From positions 1 through 64,000 of the forward strand of contig NZ_JQBY01000013.1 in the NCBI RefSeq assembly GCF_001437405.1: a stretch of 64,000 nucleotides of DNA, in the 5' to 3' direction. The notes beneath the pieces were generated by a model. It made no database searches, had not been told where the DNA came from, and saw nothing but the letters and a program-made list of their open reading frames with translations. This DNA is from Pediococcus ethanolidurans. GTDB taxonomy: Bacteria; Bacillota; Bacilli; Lactobacillales; Lactobacillaceae. This document shows positions 24,628-34,737 of this stretch, one piece after another. Both the position numbers and the translations under genes were made by a program. The stretch's first letter is position 1, and every line of letters starts with the position of its first letter.

Positions 24628-25542
24628 CTATTTTAACACTTCAATCTGACGAACGGCATCTCGGCAAATACGGTGACTTTCAATTGCCGATTCTGGTGAA
24701 ACTGGATTAGACTGTTTACCAGTTATTGCCGCCAAAAACTGACGTATCAGCGGATCAAAACCACGCGTTACTAAAGTTGGTTGCCAATCTGGCGCTACTA
24801 TTTTTTGCTGTCCCTGCGGCGTATTCAAGGTAAAGGTCTGACAATTTTCAACATTTGCTAAACCATTTTTGGTTTCAATAGCGGCCGTTTCCTCATTTGC
24901 ACCACCGACTAAATTAATTTCAGCAGTTGCCAAACTATGTTTAGTTTCAAGCGTCACAATTGCTTGATTCAGATTGCCATTAGTTGTAAACAGCTTCAAT
25001 CTTTGTTCTTCAATGGGTTCATCAAGAAGAAAATTAATCGTATCTACCACATGAATCAGCAAATCATAAATTGCAAATTTAGCTTCTTGCACGCCATTTT
25101 CACGTATTTTAGCGCTACGTATGACTTGTTTGTCTGGTAAAGCCTTTAATTTCTGATACAGCGGTACAAAGCGGCGATTGAAACCACAAGTCAAGATTAA
25201 ATCGTGCTTTTTGGCTAATTCATAAAGTTCTGTCACCTGTTCAAAATTTTCTGAAACAGGTTTATCAACGTATACATTAATATCATGTTCTAATAAACTT
25301 TTGATGATTTGATAGTGCGTGAAAGTTGGTGTATGTACAAACACGGCCAACGGCTTTTGAGCAATCAATTCTTCAAGATTCGCTTCACCGTGTGTCACCC
25401 CATACTGTTGCATCAATTTAGCTCTTTTATCCGCATTACGCGTACAAAAATGCCATTCAAATTCATCTTGTAATGATGTAATTACTGGTAAATAAGCCTT
25501 TTGGGCAATATTACCTAATCCCATAACCCCAATTTTTTTCAT
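24628..25542 (-). CDS. Gfo/Idh/MocA family oxidoreductase
   Basis: A 304-residue NAD(P)-dependent enzyme with an N-terminal Rossmann fold (GVMGLGNIAQKAYLP), the sugar-dehydrogenase EKP-like motif as VDKPVSENF (residue about 92) and the C-terminal alpha/beta domain with LLIHVVDTINFLL containing the usual catalytic His. The substrate is not predictable. It precedes murB with a short gap, so they may be co-transcribed. Confidence 0.9.
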   Translation of the reverse strand: MKKIGVMGLGNIAQKAYLPVITSLQDEFEWHFCTRNADKRAKLMQQYGVTHGEANLEELIAQKPLAVFVHTPTFTHYQIIKSLLEHDINVYVDKPVSENFEQVTELYELAKKHDLILTCGFNRRFVPLYQKLKALPDKQVIRSAKIRENGVQEAKFAIYDLLIHVVDTINFLLDEPIEEQRLKLFTTNGNLNQAIVTLETKHSLATAEINLVGGANEETAAIETKNGLANVENCQTFTLNTPQGQQKIVAPDWQPTLVTRGFDPLIRQFLAAITGKQSNPVSPESAIESHRICRDAVRQIEVLK

Positions 25543-25710
25543 ATTTCTATCTCCCGTTATTTTTACACTCAGGTTCCTGCATAGTTAATACTATCTTTAT
25601 CAATTGCTTCAGATTATAATAAAACCACTAGAAATTTTTTACTAAGATTAATTACTTAGCTCAATTTTCTCAAATAACCTCAACTGACTAATTTTGAAAG
25701 GATTTTTGTT

Positions 25711-26247
25711 ATGAATTTTGTTGCAATGGATTTTGAAACAGCCTCCGCCAAACGATATAGTGCTTGCTCTTTAGCTCTGACAATTGTGCGCAATAATCAG
25801 GTTGCTGATGAATTTTATTCACTCATCAAACCAGATACTGAATTTAACTGGCGCAATGTCCAGATACATGGTATTCATGAAGCAGACGTTGCAGATGCAC
25901 CAACTTTTCCGCAGATCTGGCAAGTCATTAATCCTCTTTTTCAAACCAACCAATTGATCGTGGCACACAATGCACCTTTTGATAATGGCGTTTTAAAGAG
26001 TTGTCTTGAACATTATGACCTTCAACGAACACACTATTTAACTCTAGATACCGTTCGTTCTAGTCGTAAATTTTTCCCGGAATTTGAAAATCATAAATTA
26101 GACACCGTTTGTAATCATCTAGGTATTGAACTTAATCATCACCATAATGCCCTCGATGATAGCTTGGCTTGTGCAAATATTCTATTATACGAAGCTAATA
26201 ATTTTGGTGCCGAACAATTAAAACCATTTGTTCGCATGATTAACTAA
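25711..26247 (+). CDS. DEDDh 3'-5' exonuclease (DnaQ/PolC-epsilon like)
   Basis: A 178-residue exonuclease domain protein. Exo I is AMDFETAS (Asp and Glu), Exo II is VAHNAPFDNGVL and Exo III is HHNALDDSLA, with His and Asp as in the DEDDh group. There is no polymerase part, so it is a stand-alone exonuclease, perhaps for repair or RNA/DNA end processing. It converges with and overlaps the end of the GNAT gene by 8 bases. Confidence 0.9.
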   Translation: MNFVAMDFETASAKRYSACSLALTIVRNNQVADEFYSLIKPDTEFNWRNVQIHGIHEADVADAPTFPQIWQVINPLFQTNQLIVAHNAPFDNGVLKSCLEHYDLQRTHYLTLDTVRSSRKFFPEFENHKLDTVCNHLGIELNHHHNALDDSLACANILLYEANNFGAEQLKPFVRMIN

Positions 26248-26749
26248 ATTGCAATTGCATATCTACCGTGGCATAAAAGATTCCATTTTTATCTTGGAAT
26301 CCTTTTTTATTGGATTGAATTTCTTCAAATCCTAGTTTTTTATAAATATGTCTGGCACCCTGATTTCGTTTCTGAACAGTTAGCATTAATCCAGGTAACC
26401 AGCTAAAGCTTTTTCCCCAAGTGATCGTCTCTTCAACCAATGCTGTTCCAAGTCCTTGATTCCAGAAAGATTTCAAAACCGCCACGCCAACTTCTCCTAA
26501 TTTATGAGTTTCATCTTTCATCACCGTTGCCAGCCCAATTGCTTGATTTTGATATTTTGCCAATAACACCAAGTTTTCGTGGCTTTGCTGAATCAGTTCA
26601 AGTTGACATGCTTCAATGTCCACAGTTAATTTTGTCAAATCATCTTCCACGGTAAAGGTTTCCGTTTCCTCATCCAATTGTTTTAAAAGTGTCAAAACTG
26701 CACTGGCATCTTCACGAGTGGCTTCTGTAATCGTAACCTCTTCGCTCAT
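26240..26749 (-). CDS. GNAT family N-acetyltransferase
   Basis: A 169-residue acetyltransferase. The acetyl-CoA site reads VAVLKSFWNQGLGTALVEE (about residues 96-114) and a YKKLGF-type ending RHIYKKLGFEE follows. It overlaps tsaE by four bases, forming ung-tsaE-GNAT. RimI-like neighbours of tsaE acetylate ribosomal S18, but this protein is not obviously RimI and the substrate is unknown. Confidence 0.85.
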   Translation of the reverse strand: MSEEVTITEATREDASAVLTLLKQLDEETETFTVEDDLTKLTVDIEACQLELIQQSHENLVLLAKYQNQAIGLATVMKDETHKLGEVGVAVLKSFWNQGLGTALVEETITWGKSFSWLPGLMLTVQKRNQGARHIYKKLGFEEIQSNKKGFQDKNGIFYATVDMQLQFS

Positions 26750-27216
26750 TGAATAACCTCTTTTAACTGATCAACCAACTCTTCATAACGCTTGCCTTGT
26801 GGTTCAAAAGTTAGAATGCGTTGATTGTCATCCTTTTCATTACGAGCAATCTTTACTTTTAGAAAAGTATCTGGCAAATAATCACGAATAAATTGGGACC
26901 ATTCAATGACAGAAACACCGCCACCAAAGAAGTACTCATCCCATCCAAGATCATCACCACCACCATCTTCCAGGCGATAGACATCCATATGAAAAAGTGG
27001 CATTCGTCCTTCATGGTATTCGTGAATAATTGTAAAAGTTGGACTCTTTACATACCGTTTAATTCCTAAACCTTTAGCCAAACCTTTGGTAAAAGTAGTT
27101 TTACCGGCACCTAGATCGCCATCTAATAAAAGCACATCATTGGGATTGAGCATAGGAGCTAATTGCATCCCAATTTTTTCAGTTTGCTGTGCATCATTTG
27201 TTTTGATTGTAAACAT
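26746..27216 (-). CDS. tsaE: tRNA threonylcarbamoyladenosine biosynthesis ATPase TsaE
   Basis: A 156-residue ATPase of the TsaBDE complex that makes t6A at position 37 of ANN-decoding tRNAs. Walker A is GDLGAGKTTF (about 33-42), followed by SPTFTIIHEY and FHMDVYRL, with the Walker B-like VIEWSQF. It lies 3 bases after ung and overlaps the GNAT gene. Confidence 0.95.
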   Translation of the reverse strand: MFTIKTNDAQQTEKIGMQLAPMLNPNDVLLLDGDLGAGKTTFTKGLAKGLGIKRYVKSPTFTIIHEYHEGRMPLFHMDVYRLEDGGGDDLGWDEYFFGGGVSVIEWSQFIRDYLPDTFLKVKIARNEKDDNQRILTFEPQGKRYEELVDQLKEVIQ

Positions 27217-27219
27217 GAG

Positions 27220-27942
27220 CTACCTCGTTTGTTGATAATTATGTTTTGCATCGTCCGAAAGTTCCACATGTTCTGGTAATTGCCAATCAATTGGTTTTTC
27301 TCCTAAAGCTGTCAAGGCTGCATTCGTTTTTGAAAATGGATGCGAACCAAAAAAACCATGATATGCAGAAAATGGGCTTGGATGAGCAGACTTAATAATA
27401 ATATTCCGTTTAGTGTCAATTAGTGAAATTTTTGCCTGAGCTGCTTTTCCCCACAGAATGAAAACCACAGGCGTTTCCCGTTCTGAAAGTCTTTGAATGG
27501 CAACATCTGTCAGTTGTTCCCAACCTTTGCCTTTGTGTGAGAAGGCTTGACCATTTCGGACAGTCAAAACTGTATTTAACATCAGCACTCCTTGTTTGGC
27601 CCACTTTTCTAAATAGCCATGAGAAACTGGTTTAATTCCTAGATCATCTTGCAATTCTTTATAAATATTTTGTAAGGAAGGTGGAATTCGTACGCCAGGC
27701 AAAACTGAAAAACTCAATCCGTGCGCCTGATGAGGTTCATGATAAGGATCTTGTCCTAAAATCACAACTTTAACCTGACTAAATGGTGTCCATTCAAATG
27801 CTTCAAAAATATGAAACATGTCTGGATGAATCAGTTGCGTACGATATTCTGTTTTTAAAAAATCATGTAAATCTTTATAATAGGCCTTCTCAAATTCGGG
27901 TCCTAAAACCTCTTGCCAATCATTATGAATAAACGTTTTCAT
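27220..27942 (-). CDS. ung: Uracil-DNA glycosylase, family 1
   Basis: A 240-residue base-excision repair enzyme removing uracil from DNA. The water-activating motif [18 protein letters not shown] contains the catalytic Asp65. The C-terminal [14 protein letters not shown] loop carries the catalytic His and minor-groove wedge. It heads the ung-tsaE-GNAT cluster. Confidence 0.97.
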   Translation of the reverse strand: MKTFIHNDWQEVLGPEFEKAYYKDLHDFLKTEYRTQLIHPDMFHIFEAFEWTPFSQVKVVILGQDPYHEPHQAHGLSFSVLPGVRIPPSLQNIYKELQDDLGIKPVSHGYLEKWAKQGVLMLNTVLTVRNGQAFSHKGKGWEQLTDVAIQRLSERETPVVFILWGKAAQAKISLIDTKRNIIIKSAHPSPFSAYHGFFGSHPFSKTNAALTALGEKPIDWQLPEHVELSDDAKHNYQQTR

Positions 27943-28075
27943 TTTTACACCTCACCTCCATATTTTAGCATAGCCATAATTGTTTTAATAACATTAAATC
28001 CAATGAGTTTTGACTAAAAAAAAACAGGGGTTCATGTTAAACTGAAGATATAAAACCTAGTGAGGACGTGAAAAT

Positions 28076-28948
28076 ATGATTTCAATAATTGCTTCTGATA
28101 TGGATGGAACGTTACTGAATGAAAAAATGGAAGTATCAAGCGAAAACGCTGCTGCCATCAAACAAGCACAAAGTGAAGGCGTCCATTTCATTGTCGCAAC
28201 CGGACGTCAACGCTCTGAGGCTAAACCTTTAATTGAACAGTTTGGCATTCAAGCACCCATGATTACCTTAAATGGTGCTGCTGTTTATGATGTTGACGGT
28301 AAAGCTTTAGATATGGTACCCCTTCATCGCGCTGCAGTTACTCAAATTATGCGTGAACTAAATTTGGCTGACCTCTACTATGAAGTCGTGACAGGTGATG
28401 GCGTAGTTTCTAATAGTCGTACTATGCATATTCAAAATCTTGCTCAACTGTTAAGTAATCTTAATCCAGATACGCCTTTCAAACTGGCTGTGTCACTTGC
28501 ATCAGCACGAGTGGAGTTAATGGATATTTCATACGTTGATAGTTATCAAGAACTAATTGATGATCACAATGTAAGAATTCTAAAGATTATTGCCTTTTCA
28601 AATGATGGTCCTAAAAAATTGAAACCCGTTTCTGAAAAAATTAACCAAAAAGTTGAAGTTGCCATAACGTCATCTTCACGAACTAATATTGAAATTAATA
28701 ATATTCGTGCACAAAAAGGAATTGCTTTACAACATTATGCCGATGAACTAAACATCCCCATGTCACAGGTTATGGCAATTGGTGATAATTTAAATGATGC
28801 GTCCATGCTAAAAATTGCGGACACAAGTTATGCCATGGGAAATGCAATTCCAGAAATCAAACAGTTAGCCAATCATCTAACCGTTTCTAACAACGAAAAC
28901 GGAGTTGGAAAAGCCATTTTGGAACAACTCAAAACCAACCGTCAATAA
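28076..28948 (+). CDS. Cof-type HAD-superfamily phosphatase
   Basis: A 290-residue phosphatase with HAD motif I ASDMDGTLLN (Asp nucleophile at about 8), motif II ATGRQR and motif IV AIGDNLNDASML. The large C2 cap between residues about 85 and 195 places it in the Cof/YidA group acting on sugar phosphates or flavin nucleotides. GTGAGGACGTGAAAAT leads into the ATG. A LURP-one protein gene follows after 26 bases. Confidence 0.92.
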   Translation: MISIIASDMDGTLLNEKMEVSSENAAAIKQAQSEGVHFIVATGRQRSEAKPLIEQFGIQAPMITLNGAAVYDVDGKALDMVPLHRAAVTQIMRELNLADLYYEVVTGDGVVSNSRTMHIQNLAQLLSNLNPDTPFKLAVSLASARVELMDISYVDSYQELIDDHNVRILKIIAFSNDGPKKLKPVSEKINQKVEVAITSSSRTNIEINNIRAQKGIALQHYADELNIPMSQVMAIGDNLNDASMLKIADTSYAMGNAIPEIKQLANHLTVSNNENGVGKAILEQLKTNRQ

Positions 28949-28974
28949 CGGCTTTGTTATGGGGGTAAACACAT

Positions 28975-29559
28975 ATGCGCAAGCTTTATGTACGGAACCA
29001 GGATGCAACCAATAAGGGAGCTACCGTTGTTCGCGATGACCATAATAATTCGTGCTATTTATTGGTTGGTAAATGGGGAATTCGCCACGATGCTCTATCT
29101 GTTTATGATATTCAGGGACATCTCTTAGCTGAAATCAAACAAACTTCAGTGGGCATTTTCCCTAAATTTGATCTGTTCTTTAATGGTAAAAAAATTGGTT
29201 CGATTTCTAAGACTTTTGGTGTTTTTCACGAATTCATGTATGTAAATAAATTAAAATGGTTTATTACTGGAAGCTTACGAACCGGTTTACATCATGTCTA
29301 TAGTGGCCGTAAACGCATTATGACAGTCACACCTGTCATTTTATACGGGGCTGGCTATAATGAACTGTTGATTACTTCTAAGGCTACAGAACCCGTTTGT
29401 ATTTGTTTAGCTGCCATTCTTGATCATTGGACTCGCAAAGGATCCAAGTCTGATATCAAAAAAGGAGCTGCTCTGCCTGGCTGGCAGCTTTCAAACGGAG
29501 AAACTAGTTTTAATAACATGCATAAACACAAAAAAGATAAAAATAAACTTACTGAATAA
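28975..29559 (+). CDS. LURP-one-related (YxjI/Tubby-like) protein
   Basis: A 194-residue protein rich in beta strands, with the LURP-one pattern: MRKLYVRNQ, CYLLVGKWGIRHDALSVYD in the first sheet, then KFDLFFNGKKIGSISK, and a single central hydrophobic helix near the C-terminus (NELLITSKATEPVCICLAAI). Members may bind membrane or nucleic acid; the role here is unknown. The tail is strongly basic (MHKHKKDKNK). It sits between the HAD gene and a GNAT gene on the same strand. Confidence 0.75.
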   Translation: MRKLYVRNQDATNKGATVVRDDHNNSCYLLVGKWGIRHDALSVYDIQGHLLAEIKQTSVGIFPKFDLFFNGKKIGSISKTFGVFHEFMYVNKLKWFITGSLRTGLHHVYSGRKRIMTVTPVILYGAGYNELLITSKATEPVCICLAAILDHWTRKGSKSDIKKGAALPGWQLSNGETSFNNMHKHKKDKNKLTE

Positions 29560-29572
29560 ACGGAGGTTTGCT

Positions 29573-30139
29573 TTGCAAATTCAAGCAGCACAACTTAAAG
29601 ATGTTCCACAAATTGTTAAATTAATAAAAGTTATTCTTGAAGAAATGGAACTACCTGCTCTTCATGAATTATCGAATACACAACTTACACAGCTCTTCGA
29701 AAAGACTTTTGCTTCTCCAGAATATCAGGGTCAACTTGCTAACTTAATTGTTGCCAAGGATCAAGATGAGGTTTTAGGTGTTATGTTTGGTTACATTGGT
29801 CAAAATGAACAGGCACTATTTGATGTATTTAAACGTTACTATTCTGAGTTATCAATTCCCAAAACAACCGTAATCTTTTCAGACGCAGAAGCCGACAAAG
29901 ACGAATGGTATCTAAACTCACTTTGTGTTTCCGAAGCACACCGAGGTCAAGGTATTGGTACGCAATTACTTAATTACTTACCAACTATCGGTGAACAGGC
30001 GCATACACACGAGATTGGACTTCTAGTTGACTTTGAGAATCCACAGGCCGCCAAACTTTATCAACGCGTCGGCTTTAAAAACGAACGTGTTCAAGTCGTT
30101 GCTGGTCATCATTACTATCACTTAAAAAAACAAGTTTAA
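29573..30139 (+). CDS. GNAT family N-acetyltransferase
   Basis: A 188-residue protein starting with TTG at 29573, chosen because CGGAGG ends 7 bases before it; the frame is open further upstream inside the previous gene but without a ribosome site. The acetyl-CoA motif is SLCVSEAHRGQGIGTQLLNY (about 120-139), and the C-terminal ENPQAAKLYQRVGFKNE is typical of GNATs. Substrate unknown. It forms the end of the HAD-LURP-GNAT run. Confidence 0.85.
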   Translation: MQIQAAQLKDVPQIVKLIKVILEEMELPALHELSNTQLTQLFEKTFASPEYQGQLANLIVAKDQDEVLGVMFGYIGQNEQALFDVFKRYYSELSIPKTTVIFSDAEADKDEWYLNSLCVSEAHRGQGIGTQLLNYLPTIGEQAHTHEIGLLVDFENPQAAKLYQRVGFKNERVQVVAGHHYYHLKKQV

Positions 30140-30168
30140 CTATTAAAAAATCGAATCCGAACCACCTT

Positions 30169-30210
30169 AAAAAACTTGGGGCAAAAAATTAATTTTTGCT
30201 TCAAGTTTTT
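30169..30210 (+). terminator. Terminator after the GNAT gene
   Basis: AAAAACTTG...GCAAAAA pairs with TTTTTGC...CAAGTTTTT around a short AT loop, 30 bases after the stop. Confidence 0.8.
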
Positions 30211-30270
30211 GTAGCATTTTGGATTTAATCTATGCTAAAATTAAATGATTTTTGAGATGGGATTTGGAAT

Positions 30271-31698
30271 ATGAAAAAAACAAAATACATTAGCTGGCCA
30301 GTCTTAGGACTCATGGCCTTCGTCAATGTCATTGGCTTTGACGATATTATTTATAATTTTAAGAACCAGGGCTTGGGTGTCATCACAACATGGATCTTTT
30401 TATTTGCCTTATACGTAATTCCCTATGGCTTAATGGTCGGTCAATTAGGTTCAACGTTCAGTCAATCTGGCGGCGGATTGAGTTCATGGGTGCGTGCTAC
30501 GAGTGGTGACACCCTAGGCTACCTCACTGCTTGGACTTACTGGGCCGCGTCAATACCTTATGTCGTTGATACGGCTAATTCAGTTGTTGTCGCCTTTGGT
30601 TGGTTAATCAATGGTAATAATTCCATGGAACAACATATGTCAAACGCTATGTTTGCATTGTTGACCTTCTTAGTTTTTATCATTTTTATTTTTCTACAAA
30701 ATCATATAAAAAATTCGCTTCAGCTTTTAAACGCGTTGGGTGGTGGTGCCATGTTTATTATGACCATCCTTTTCGTTATCTTGACCGTAGTCAATTTGAT
30801 GCATGGTGCACACATCGCTTCTGCACCATTGCATGTATCCAACTTTACACCAAAAATTGATTTACATTTCTTCTCAACTTTAGGACTGTTAATTTATGCA
30901 ACTAGTGGTTCAGAGCTGGTCGCTCCGTATGTAACGAGAATGCGTCATCCCAAACGTGATTTTCCTAAATCAATCATTATGTTAACTGTGATGGCCGGTT
31001 TCCTTACAATTTTCGGTTCATTTTCACTTGGTGTTTTCTTCAATGATCATCATTTACCAGCTGATTTGAAAATGAACGGCAGTTATTATGCATTTGATTT
31101 TGTTGGTCGTCACATTGGTCTGGGACACTCCATGATGTTTCTATTCTCTATAGCTCAGTTACTCTATATGTTTGCACTATTGGCACTTTTACTAGATGCC
31201 ATGACCCGCATGTTGATCCTCGATACTGGTAAACGTTTTATGCCGCGTCAACTATTAAAACTAAATCGAAACGGACGACCGATTAATGGCTATCTGCTAA
31301 CTTCTGGCCTTTCCGCGGCAATTCTTCTAATGGGTGTATTTTTACCCGATATGAATGAAATTTTTAACTGGCTATTGAATTTAAACGGAATCGTTTCGCC
31401 TTATGTCACTTGTTGGATCTTTTTTGCCTTTATGCAGGTACGGAAAAATTCACAGAAGTTTCACTCTGACTACGTATTCATCAAAAACGACCGTGTCGCC
31501 TATCTGGTAGCTCTGTGGTGTTTTATGATTACCTTTATAGCTGCAACCTTTGGTATTTTGCCACAGGATGTCCCACCAAGCTCCTTTACTTACTGGCAAG
31601 AGTTAGTGATGAATATCGTCACACCCGCAATTCTTCTTGCTTTAGGTTTAATCATGCCAACTATCGCTCGCATTCAACGTGAAAAAGCAGAAAAATAA
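30271..31698 (+). CDS. APC family amino acid permease
   Basis: A 475-residue membrane protein with about twelve helices. The first reads VLGLMAFVNVIGFDDIIYNF, with the APC pattern of a broken helix 1 (the GFDD region), and FSQSGGGLSSWVRATSG fits helix 2. It resembles the YjeM/glutamate:GABA-type antiporter branch, but substrate specificity cannot be read off. It is monocistronic, with a terminator behind. Confidence 0.88.
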   Translation: MKKTKYISWPVLGLMAFVNVIGFDDIIYNFKNQGLGVITTWIFLFALYVIPYGLMVGQLGSTFSQSGGGLSSWVRATSGDTLGYLTAWTYWAASIPYVVDTANSVVVAFGWLINGNNSMEQHMSNAMFALLTFLVFIIFIFLQNHIKNSLQLLNALGGGAMFIMTILFVILTVVNLMHGAHIASAPLHVSNFTPKIDLHFFSTLGLLIYATSGSELVAPYVTRMRHPKRDFPKSIIMLTVMAGFLTIFGSFSLGVFFNDHHLPADLKMNGSYYAFDFVGRHIGLGHSMMFLFSIAQLLYMFALLALLLDAMTRMLILDTGKRFMPRQLLKLNRNGRPINGYLLTSGLSAAILLMGVFLPDMNEIFNWLLNLNGIVSPYVTCWIFFAFMQVRKNSQKFHSDYVFIKNDRVAYLVALWCFMITFIAATFGILPQDVPPSSFTYWQELVMNIVTPAILLALGLIMPTIARIQREKAEK

Positions 31699-31704
31699 TT
31701 GTCA

Positions 31705-31750
31705 TTAAAAAAAGCAACTGGGAAAAGTTAATTTTCTCAATTGCTTTTTT
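31705..31750. terminator. Bidirectional terminator between the permease gene and smpB
   Basis: AAAAAAGCAA...GAAAA pairs with TTTTC...TTGCTTTTTT, with A and T runs on both sides. Confidence 0.85.
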
Positions 31751-31810
31751 GCTTCATTTTGAATTATAAACTCAAAATTCTGTTTTCATTTTAAGCTACC
31801 TAAACTATTT

Positions 31811-32284
31811 TTATCGATAACGTTTAACTGCCTTTGCAATTTCACGCTCCTGATCACGACGTTTAATTGTTTCTCGTTTGTCGTACTCGTGCTTACCTTT
31901 TGCAACTCCAATTAAAACTTTCGCAAATCCATGTTTAATATAAACTTTTAAAGGAACAATTGTAATTCCCTTATTCTGAGTTTGTTCAGCCAATTCGGCA
32001 ATCTGCTTTTTGTGTAAAAGCAGTTTACGATTACGCAAAGGATCATGGTTAAACTGATTTCCTTCTGTATACTCACTAATGTGAATATTCATTAAAATTG
32101 CCTCACCATTACGAATTTGAACATAACCATCTTTAAGATTAATTCGGCTAGCTCGAACTGATTTAATTTCAGTTCCAGTTAACACCATCCCGGCCTCATA
32201 CGTTTGCGAAATTAAATAATCGTGGCGTGCTTTTTTGTTTTGCGCTAAGGCCGAATTTTGAGTTTTCTTTTTAGCCTTTGCCAT
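31811..32284 (-). CDS. smpB: SsrA-binding protein
   Basis: A 157-residue partner of tmRNA in ribosome rescue. Motifs include [24 protein letters not shown] and [12 protein letters not shown]; the basic tail [20 protein letters not shown] is typical. It follows rnr by 11 bases, as usual in Firmicutes. No tmRNA gene is in the window. Confidence 0.97.
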   Translation of the reverse strand: MAKAKKKTQNSALAQNKKARHDYLISQTYEAGMVLTGTEIKSVRASRINLKDGYVQIRNGEAILMNIHISEYTEGNQFNHDPLRNRKLLLHKKQIAELAEQTQNKGITIVPLKVYIKHGFAKVLIGVAKGKHEYDKRETIKRRDQEREIAKAVKRYR

Positions 32285-32295
32285 TTACATCACTC

Positions 32296-34665
32296 CTACT
32301 TTTTACGATCGTAAGTTTTTGAAGTTGACGTAGCCTTGTGAGAATTAGTTGAATGAAATTTCTTAGCAGAATTATTTCGATAAGTACTGGTTGATTTTTT
32401 ATGGAAATTTTTATTACGACTTCCCTGTCGATTACCTGATTTGAAATTTCCACTGTTTCTAAATTGACGTGGTGGTAACTGAATTTCACTTGTTGGTGTT
32501 TTTTCTGGATGCAACAACGCAAAATCAACTTCGCTTTGATCTTTGTCCACTCGAATTAGTTTAACTTCAAGTTCCTGACCAATTTGATAAGTACGGTGCG
32601 TATTGCGACCAACCAAAGCCAATTGATTTTCCACATATTCATAATAGTCATCTTTCATCTGACTAATATGAACAAGTCCTTCAACCGTATTGTCCAATTC
32701 CACAAATAATCCAAATTTCATAACAGAACTAACAACCGCTTTGAATTCTTCACCGATATGGTCGCCCATATACTCGGCTTTCTTCATACCATCTACATCA
32801 CGTTCAGTGTCAATTCCGCGTCGTTCTAATTTGGAAGTATGTTCAGCAACTTCTGGAATTCGATCCACATATTGCGCCTTGGATTCTTCACCAATGCCAT
32901 CTTGTGCGTAATGACGAATCAATCGATGAACAAACATATCTGGATAACGACGAATTGGTGAGGTGAAATGTGTATAATACTGAGCAGCCAACCCAAAATG
33001 ACCAAGAGAATCTTCCGAATATTTTGCCTGTTTCATACTTCGTAACATCATCACCGAAATCATTGTTTCTTCTTTACTACCGGCAACCTGTTTCAAAACA
33101 CTCTGCAACATCTTAGGTTTAATATTTTTAGAACTACCCTTCACAGAATAACCAAAGTTGGTTAAGAATTCAAAGAAACTCAACATACGTTCACTATCGG
33201 GTGTTTCATGCACACGGTATAAGAAAGGCACTTTTAGTTCAGAATAGTGTTGCGCAACCGTTTCATTGGCTGCCAACATAAAGGATTCAATCATTCGTTC
33301 TGAAGTTCCTCGTACACGTACCTTAATATCAATTGGGTGACCAGTTTCGTCAACAATGATTTCTGCTTCGTTATCATCAAACTCGATAGCACCACGTCGC
33401 TTACGACGTTTCAACAAAATCTTGTGCAATTCAGCCATTGTTTCAAACATTGGTACTAAATCAGCGTAACGCGCCCGTGTATTTTCATCATGAGCTTCAA
33501 GAATCTTATTGACATCAGAATACGTCATTCGTGCATCAGATTTGATTACACTTGGATAAATCTTATGTTGAACAACTTTACCCTCTTCATCCATTTCCAT
33601 TTCACAAGTCATCGTTAACCGTTCTACGTTGGGATTCAATGAACAAATTCCATTGGATAACTTTCTAGGTAACATTGGTACAACACGATCCGTCAAGTAA
33701 ACACTGGTACTTCGGCGATAAGCTTCGTGATCTAATGGTGAACCTTCTTTAACATAGTGACTGACATCAGCAATATTAACACTCAAATGATAATGTCCGT
33801 TTGCCATCTTATACACGCCAACTGCATCATCAAAATCTTTCGAGTCATCCCCATCAATTGTGACCACCGTTTCAGAAGTTAAGTCTTTACGGCCAGCTTT
33901 TTCAGCGTCCGTCACTGTCTCAGGAATTGATTTAATTTCTTCTTTAACATCATCAGGAAATTCATAAGGTACTTCATGTTGGTAAATCACCTGAAGAATG
34001 TCAACACCAGGATCATCTTTAAAACCAATTGTTTCGACTGCCAGTCCAGCCATTAATTTAGGATGCTTTAAGTTAGGATACTGCGTAACTTCAGCAGTAA
34101 TCACCGCACCGTTTTGAGGCTTGATTCCAGAAGCTAACACATCAAAATGATAAGATGCTAATTTCTTATCTTTTAATTCAATTTCGCCAATAACACCATT
34201 TTCAGGATCAGCTGCGGCCTGGAAAACACCCACTGCCTGAGTAAAATGACGATCAGTTACTTTAGTTACGACTCCTTCTGGCCCTTTGTCATCACCTGGC
34301 TTTGCTGCTCGTGTAATTCGAACGTCAACTTCATCTTGATTGAGCGCAAATGCTGTATGGTCTTCACTGATATAAATATCAGGAACCTCAGGGTCAACTG
34401 CAACGAATCCAAAACCACGATCGTTAGCATGAAAAACACCATGTACTAATTGTTGATTAGACTGGATTGGTAATGTAAATTTACCTTGTTCCGTAATATG
34501 CACTCGATTTGAACGTTCCATAATTGCCAGCTCTTTTACCAAAATATTAAAAACGCTGGCTCCTTCTAAATTTAATTGTTGAAAAATTTCTTCAGCAGTA
34601 AAACTATCTTTTGGATGTTGATTTAAAAAGCTGCTTACTGAAGCTTGTAGTTTATTTGTTTCCAT
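32296..34665 (-). CDS. rnr: Ribonuclease R
   Basis: A 789-residue 3'-5' exoribonuclease. It has an N-terminal HTH-like domain (1-65), cold-shock domains (about 70-230), an RNB catalytic domain with TIDGDDSKDFDDAV (about 270) holding the metal-binding aspartates, an S1 domain (about 640-720) and a long basic Ser/Lys/Asn-rich tail that helps with structured RNA. It works with SmpB/tmRNA in mRNA quality control, consistent with the gene order secG-rnr-smpB. Confidence 0.97.
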   Translation of the reverse strand: METNKLQASVSSFLNQHPKDSFTAEEIFQQLNLEGASVFNILVKELAIMERSNRVHITEQGKFTLPIQSNQQLVHGVFHANDRGFGFVAVDPEVPDIYISEDHTAFALNQDEVDVRITRAAKPGDDKGPEGVVTKVTDRHFTQAVGVFQAAADPENGVIGEIELKDKKLASYHFDVLASGIKPQNGAVITAEVTQYPNLKHPKLMAGLAVETIGFKDDPGVDILQVIYQHEVPYEFPDDVKEEIKSIPETVTDAEKAGRKDLTSETVVTIDGDDSKDFDDAVGVYKMANGHYHLSVNIADVSHYVKEGSPLDHEAYRRSTSVYLTDRVVPMLPRKLSNGICSLNPNVERLTMTCEMEMDEEGKVVQHKIYPSVIKSDARMTYSDVNKILEAHDENTRARYADLVPMFETMAELHKILLKRRKRRGAIEFDDNEAEIIVDETGHPIDIKVRVRGTSERMIESFMLAANETVAQHYSELKVPFLYRVHETPDSERMLSFFEFLTNFGYSVKGSSKNIKPKMLQSVLKQVAGSKEETMISVMMLRSMKQAKYSEDSLGHFGLAAQYYTHFTSPIRRYPDMFVHRLIRHYAQDGIGEESKAQYVDRIPEVAEHTSKLERRGIDTERDVDGMKKAEYMGDHIGEEFKAVVSSVMKFGLFVELDNTVEGLVHISQMKDDYYEYVENQLALVGRNTHRTYQIGQELEVKLIRVDKDQSEVDFALLHPEKTPTSEIQLPPRQFRNSGNFKSGNRQGSRNKNFHKKSTSTYRNNSAKKFHSTNSHKATSTSKTYDRKK

Positions 34666-34705
34666 ACTTTACCTCAAATTTTATATTGTTTTAAACCTTA
34701 ATTAA

Positions 34706-34732
34706 AAGCCTCCTGCAAAACACAGGAGGCTT
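34706..34732 (-). terminator. Hairpin between secG and rnr
   Basis: AAGCCTCCTG pairs with CAGGAGGCTT around a 7-base loop. The T-run behind is short (TTTTAATT), so partial read-through into rnr is likely. Confidence 0.7.
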
Positions 34733-34737
34733 AATCG